Shown here: positions 13,351-15,863 of the stretch, one piece after another
How positions within the stretch are numbered: the first letter of the stretch is position 1
Layout: each line of letters begins with the position of its first letter
NCBI GenBank assembly: GCA_031288575.1
Contig: JAITRD010000308.1
Span: forward strand, 1-15,863
Source of the DNA: Treponema sp.
GTDB taxonomy: Bacteria > Spirochaetota > Spirochaetia > Treponematales > Breznakiellaceae
Length of the DNA: 15,863 nucleotides
Reading direction: 5' to 3'
Notes under the pieces: model-generated
The model's input: only the letters and a program-made list of their open reading frames with translations
Databases searched by the model: none
Told to the model about the DNA's origin: nothing
Translations under genes and position numbers: made by a program

Positions 13351-13470
13351 GGATTACCTATCTATGAGTTACTAACTATTTTGACGAGGAGGATTCATTA
13401 CTCTAAAAAAAAACCCGGTAAAATCCGTTTCAACTACGATAGCCGAAACATAACCGCGCCGGTAATATTT

Positions 13471-13704
13471 TCACTGTTCGCTTGCCCTGCCCGCTTTCCG
13501 CGCCGCCTTTAGTTCCTCCTCCTCCAGCTCCTTTTGTCATTGTTTTTTAATTTTTTCCTGTTCCTTAGACAAACAGCCCTTTTTTACAAGCAAGGGGTCA
13601 ATCCAATCGTCCTTGCGCCTGAGACCCGCCGCCTTTTTCCGCGCCTGGTATTCCGCTTGCCTTCCGTCGCTGGCTTTGGGATGTAATTATCTCGGCCTTG
13701 CCAT
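13471..13704 (-). pseudogene. Degraded small plasmid gene with two in-frame stops
   Basis: From the ATG at 13704, preceded by purine-rich AGGGG, the frame reads MARPR, a TAA (13687-13689), a clearly protein-like stretch including GRQAEYQARKKAAGLRRKDDW, then LLVKKGCLSKEQEKIKKQ, a TGA (13537-13539), then QKELEEEELKAARKAGRASEQ-like helix (partly quoted: ELEEEELKAARKAG) and a final TGA at 13471-13473. Both internal stops are one C-to-T change away from a sense codon (CAA to TAA, CGA to TGA). The motif matches the AERQxxxRxR protein at 4018-4362, so it is probably a decayed relative. It follows the partition genes in the same direction. A host with recoded stops is unlikely because other genes here end normally with TAA and TGA. 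Confidence 0.65.
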
Positions 13705-13725
13705 ATATGCCCCTGCCCTCCCCGC

Positions 13726-14007
13726 CTAAAAAACGTTCCTGCTCCGTTTGTCCTGAACCCCGGCCCTGCTGATGGTAAAGGCCCCCGCTTCAATCATTTC
13801 CGTTACATAGGTGATTGCCATAATGCAACCCTCTGAAAGATTAAGGCCGGATTTGGCAAAGAGGGAGCGGAACCGGTTGTGGTCGGTCTCGTTCATACGG
13901 AGGGATACCGGCTTGTCTTTTTTTTCCGGTGTCAATTTTACCTTATCCGCTGACCGGGCATTTTTGGCGGAGGACAGGGCGGATGATATATTCAACTTGC
14001 TCGGCAC
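13726..14007 (-). CDS. Ribbon-helix-helix partition protein (ParB/ParG-like role)
   Basis: 93 aa from a GTG at 14007: GGGGAGGG at 14016-14023 lies eight bases upstream and the start is four bases after the ParA stop. An ATG at 14052 in the same frame would overlap parA by 41 bases and has no ribosome site. The N-terminal about 35 residues are a basic, Ser-rich arm, typical of ParG-like proteins. Then comes the RHH fold: strand KPVSLRMNE, helix TDHNRFRSLFAKSG, and helix NLSEGCIMAITYVTEMIEAG. Such proteins bind the centromere and repress the parA promoter. The operator array upstream of parA is the likely target. The gene is followed by the degraded small gene. Confidence 0.78.
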   Translation of the reverse strand: MPSKLNISSALSSAKNARSADKVKLTPEKKDKPVSLRMNETDHNRFRSLFAKSGLNLSEGCIMAITYVTEMIEAGAFTISRAGVQDKRSRNVF

Positions 14008-14011
14008 AGGC

Positions 14012-14773
14012 TCAACCCTCCCCTGCTTCCGCGGCCAGGCGTTCAAGCTCATCTAGGGTTTCTTTTTTTGCCGTGCCCATGTCGTAGATTGATTTGTGTT
14101 CGGTCTCTGCCCTGCGGAAAACCTGATCCACCGGGAACACGTACAGGCTGAATTCCGCCGCCTCTTTTCTCATGTCCTCCACGATCTCGCCGTGCTGCCT
14201 GATCCGGTTGTCTACGGCATTAATAATGATCCGCCGGTACTCGGGCTTTTGGGTTTCCAAGTCATTACGTAAATCGGCTAAATTTTTAGTAAATATTTCC
14301 AGGCCGGATAGGCCGAAGGGATCGGGCATGATGGGGGTGATTACCTCATCGCTCGCTACCAGGGCGGCCCGCTCGATGGCCCCGAAGCCGGGGGACAGAT
14401 CCAGGATGCAAAACTTGAAGCCCAGGGCGGCAACCGCCTTTATGACCTCCCGCATGGCGAAGGGCCTACGTGCCCCCGCCCCCTCGTCCCATACCTTCAA
14501 TTCACCCCCCAGCCCGGCAGTGGGGAGGACGGACAAGCCGGGAAATTCCGATGCTATGATGGCGTCCTTCAATTTGCATTTGCCTAAAAGGACGCCTGCC
14601 AATTCCGATTCCAGCGTTTGGGAAAAGGTCCATTCCGTGCTGTTTCCCTGGGGATCGCAATCAACAAGCAAGACCCTGCCCGGATTCTGCCGGGCCAGGG
14701 CCGCCGCAAGGGAAACGCTTAAAACCGTCTTTCCGGTACCGCCTTTTTGTAAGGCGATTGATATTGTTTTCAT
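14012..14773 (-). CDS. parA: ParA-family partition ATPase (type Ib, no HTH)
   Basis: 253 aa. The deviant Walker A motif KGGTGKT is at about 10-16, Walker A' region VLLVDCDPQGNST at about 34-46, and Walker B CILDLSPG at about 125-132. There is no N-terminal DNA-binding extension, so it is the small type Ib ParA that pairs with an RHH partner, which is the next gene. It should drive plasmid segregation by ATP-dependent, nucleoid-associated movement. The ATG at 14773 has no ribosome site and lies only seven bases from the -10 of the best promoter, so the mRNA may be leaderless. The operator array overlaps the promoter and start, implying autoregulation by the RHH protein. Confidence 0.93.
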   Translation of the reverse strand: MKTISIALQKGGTGKTVLSVSLAAALARQNPGRVLLVDCDPQGNSTEWTFSQTLESELAGVLLGKCKLKDAIIASEFPGLSVLPTAGLGGELKVWDEGAGARRPFAMREVIKAVAALGFKFCILDLSPGFGAIERAALVASDEVITPIMPDPFGLSGLEIFTKNLADLRNDLETQKPEYRRIIINAVDNRIRQHGEIVEDMRKEAAEFSLYVFPVDQVFRRAETEHKSIYDMGTAKKETLDELERLAAEAGEG

Positions 14774-14838
14774 ATACGCATGATATACTGATATACATTA
14801 GTATGTCAATCGTATATTGTATAATATACAATTATTAA
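14771..14838. promoter_or_regulatory. Operator/centromere-like array upstream of parA
   Basis: ATATAC-type boxes recur: TGATATAC at 14781-14788 and 14789-14796 in direct orientation, then GTATGTCA (14801-14808) and GTATATTG (14812-14819) inverted, then ATATACAAT (from 14824). Two overlapping palindromes are perfect: GTATATT-GTAT-AATATAC (14812-14829) and TTGTATA-A-TATACAA. Short boxes in direct and inverted order are typical targets of RHH partition proteins. Confidence 0.65.
14780..14809 (-). promoter_or_regulatory. parA promoter
   Basis: On the minus strand TTGACA (14804-14809) with TATCAT (14780-14785, 18-bp spacing) or TATATC (14782-14787, 16-bp spacing). Both -10 choices place the start of transcription at or within a few bases of the parA ATG. 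The boxes of the operator array cover both elements. Confidence 0.65.
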
Positions 14839-14950
14839 TCTCCGGATTTCCTCCGCTAAAGGCTGACCCGCAATTCTTTCTCTTTTTTTTTATGCCTATT
14901 GATCGGCAACTAAACCCTGCAATACTCTAGGCGGTAAAAGGGGGTATATC

Positions 14951-15664
14951 ATGAGCGATTTATCAAAGGATAAGCCCGTAGCCATTAATAGTGAAACTGT
15001 TAAATTTCATCGTTTAGTTCCTGTTAGGCGGGTATTTCACGCTACGGCAATAGAAAATTTAGAAAGTATTTTTTTTCGTGGACAGCTTTGCAGGAATCTT
15101 TTAATTGAACGCAATATTCCCTTTGTTGAACTTTATAAATATCCAGATACGACTGATAAAGAAGTAAGGGATTTTAGCTACTGCCCATATCATCTATTTT
15201 GTGATACGGCTTTTGACTTTCGCATCAAACAGAATTACGATCAAATTCCTTTTGCTTATATTACATGGCATTTCTCGAAACCTTTTTCAGATAACTGGCT
15301 GTTAATTCCTAGCCATGCATCAAGAGAGGCTAAACGGTCGCTTTTTGAATTCCAAGACCTCAATTTCCAAAAGAATAATGTTTTGTATTCGTTAAGAACA
15401 CATGCCCTAATGTTTGGAAAACAAGTAAAACCTTGGGAAGTCGTCCAAAGTTTCCATTTTCTTAACCACCTTTACCGGCTGGTATATATGAGCGAGGCTG
15501 TAGGGCCTCAACGCATTCGCATTACCCCGGATTGTACTATTATCATTAAATCAAAAGACATATTTGATCATATAAATAAATCGGCAATTAAGCATAAAAT
15601 TACCTCCAAGGTTCTGGTTTTTCCTGAATTATTTGAGCCTAAATACAAATACCCCCTTTTATAA
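14951..15664 (+). CDS. DarT-like (ART-fold) ADP-ribosyltransferase candidate, orphan
   Basis: 237 aa; AAGGGGGT ends six bases before the ATG. The N-terminus RVFHATAIENLESIFFRGQL resembles the NAD-binding start of DarT/DUF4433 and related ART-fold enzymes (H-x-T, then NL-x-SI-x-x-x-G). Then come CPYHLFCDTAFDFRI (compare VPFYFAPRSPML in DarT), a strand FAYITWHFSK, and MSEAVGPQRIRITPD, where Glu182 is a plausible catalytic glutamate. DarT enzymes modify thymidine in single-stranded DNA and act in toxin-antitoxin or phage defence. No DarG-like macrodomain antitoxin is seen in the window. The gene is clearly more AT-rich than its neighbours, suggesting separate acquisition. The assignment is by motif only; it may be another ART or an unrelated fold. 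Confidence 0.5.
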   Translation: MSDLSKDKPVAINSETVKFHRLVPVRRVFHATAIENLESIFFRGQLCRNLLIERNIPFVELYKYPDTTDKEVRDFSYCPYHLFCDTAFDFRIKQNYDQIPFAYITWHFSKPFSDNWLLIPSHASREAKRSLFEFQDLNFQKNNVLYSLRTHALMFGKQVKPWEVVQSFHFLNHLYRLVYMSEAVGPQRIRITPDCTIIIKSKDIFDHINKSAIKHKITSKVLVFPELFEPKYKYPLL

Positions 15665-15863
15665 GACATTCCATAAGTAAATTTACCGTCTTTTTTTCCT
15701 TCTAAAACCGGTGTAAACACGCGATAACATGGCCCTCGATTCTTAAATTTTCAAGTTCATCCCCGGAAATTTCGCGGGGGGCATAAGCCGAATTCGCGCT
15801 TATGAGTAACACGGTTTTATTTAGGTTATCAAAAGCCACCCGCTTAACTAAAAGCGTATTACC
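15665..15863. repeat. Right copy of the 199-bp dispersed repeat
   Basis: Gap-free match to 121-319 with four substitutions; see the left copy. It starts immediately after the DarT-like stop codon and runs off the window. Confidence 0.95.
15702..15863 (-). CDS. Second S24 repressor copy, 3' end only (partial)
   Basis: The last 53 codons of a repressor nearly identical to the gene at 158-784, ending with the same TAG (15702-15704). Two of the substitutions change residues (Ser to Asn and Lys to Arg near ELESLKIEG); the catalytic lysine segment LLVKRV is unchanged. The 5' part is outside the window, so whether it controls another umuD/umuC operon cannot be seen. The gene is convergent with the DarT-like gene, 37 bp apart. 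Confidence 0.85.
   Translation of the reverse strand, partial: GNTLLVKRVAFDNLNKTVLLISANSAYAPREISGDELENLRIEGHVIACLHRF

Noticed and set aside
13584..13793. 69-aa minus-strand open frame
   Set aside because: Out-of-frame shadow over the degraded AERQ-type gene and the end of the RHH gene; Arg/Gly-rich with no ribosome site.
14172..14783. 203-aa plus-strand open frame
   Set aside because: Antisense shadow of parA.
1..15863. The end repeats as a sign that the window is a closed circle sequenced past its start
   Set aside because: The copies differ at four positions and the 120 bp left of each copy are unrelated, so they are two separate loci.

Overview
The window looks like part of a plasmid (or plasmid-like integrated element). 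It carries a ColE2-type Rep gene with a predicted antisense RNA over its start, a ParA plus ribbon-helix-helix (RHH) partition pair with an operator/centromere-like array, and several accessory modules. Strong Shine-Dalgarno sites (AGGAGG-like) argue against Bacteroidota, although the DUF6266 family seen here is best known there. The mixture fits a Spirochaetota host such as a gut or termite-associated Treponema; that host assignment is inference, not proof.

Layout. 1-120: 3' end of an unidentified gene. 121-3456: an SOS-like mutagenesis module made of an intact LexA-like S24 repressor (minus) facing, across a shared dyad operator, an operon of UmuD-like protein, UmuC-type Y-family polymerase and DUF72 protein, closed by an intrinsic terminator. 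The UmuD-like protein lacks both catalytic residues and begins almost exactly where UmuD' would begin after self-cleavage. 3455-4021: orphan nuclease-like protein resembling contact-dependent-inhibition toxin tips. 4018-5560: replication region (small DNA-binding-like protein, candidate origin repeats, Rep, antisense RNA). 5714-6797: SprT-like metalloprotease behind a palindromic operator, convergent with a small RHH/zinc-knuckle protein.

7235-11020 (minus): four consecutive paralogues of the DUF6266 type with a shared N-terminal signature; one has a discoidin (F5/8 type C) domain inserted. 11021-13470: about 2.4 kb without convincing genes but rich in structure: two bidirectional terminators bracketing a hairpin-dense segment (possible structured RNA), a 68-bp block repeated 330 bp apart that carries a 14-bp dyad, a three-copy 143-bp tandem repeat with paired changes in its hairpin, and a nested long inverted repeat. 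13471-14838: degraded small gene, RHH partition protein, ParA and the operator array. 14951-15664: AT-rich DarT-like ADP-ribosyltransferase candidate without a visible antitoxin. 15665-15863: a second copy, 4 substitutions in 199 bp, of the repressor gene's 3' end, so a second mutagenesis module may lie to the right.

How the parts may work together: Rep plus antisense RNA set copy number; ParA/RHH and the repeats may provide segregation; the S24 repressor probably releases the polymerase operon on DNA damage; SprT-like, nuclease-like and DarT-like proteins are candidate repair, conflict or addiction functions. All functional statements rest on motif recognition by eye.
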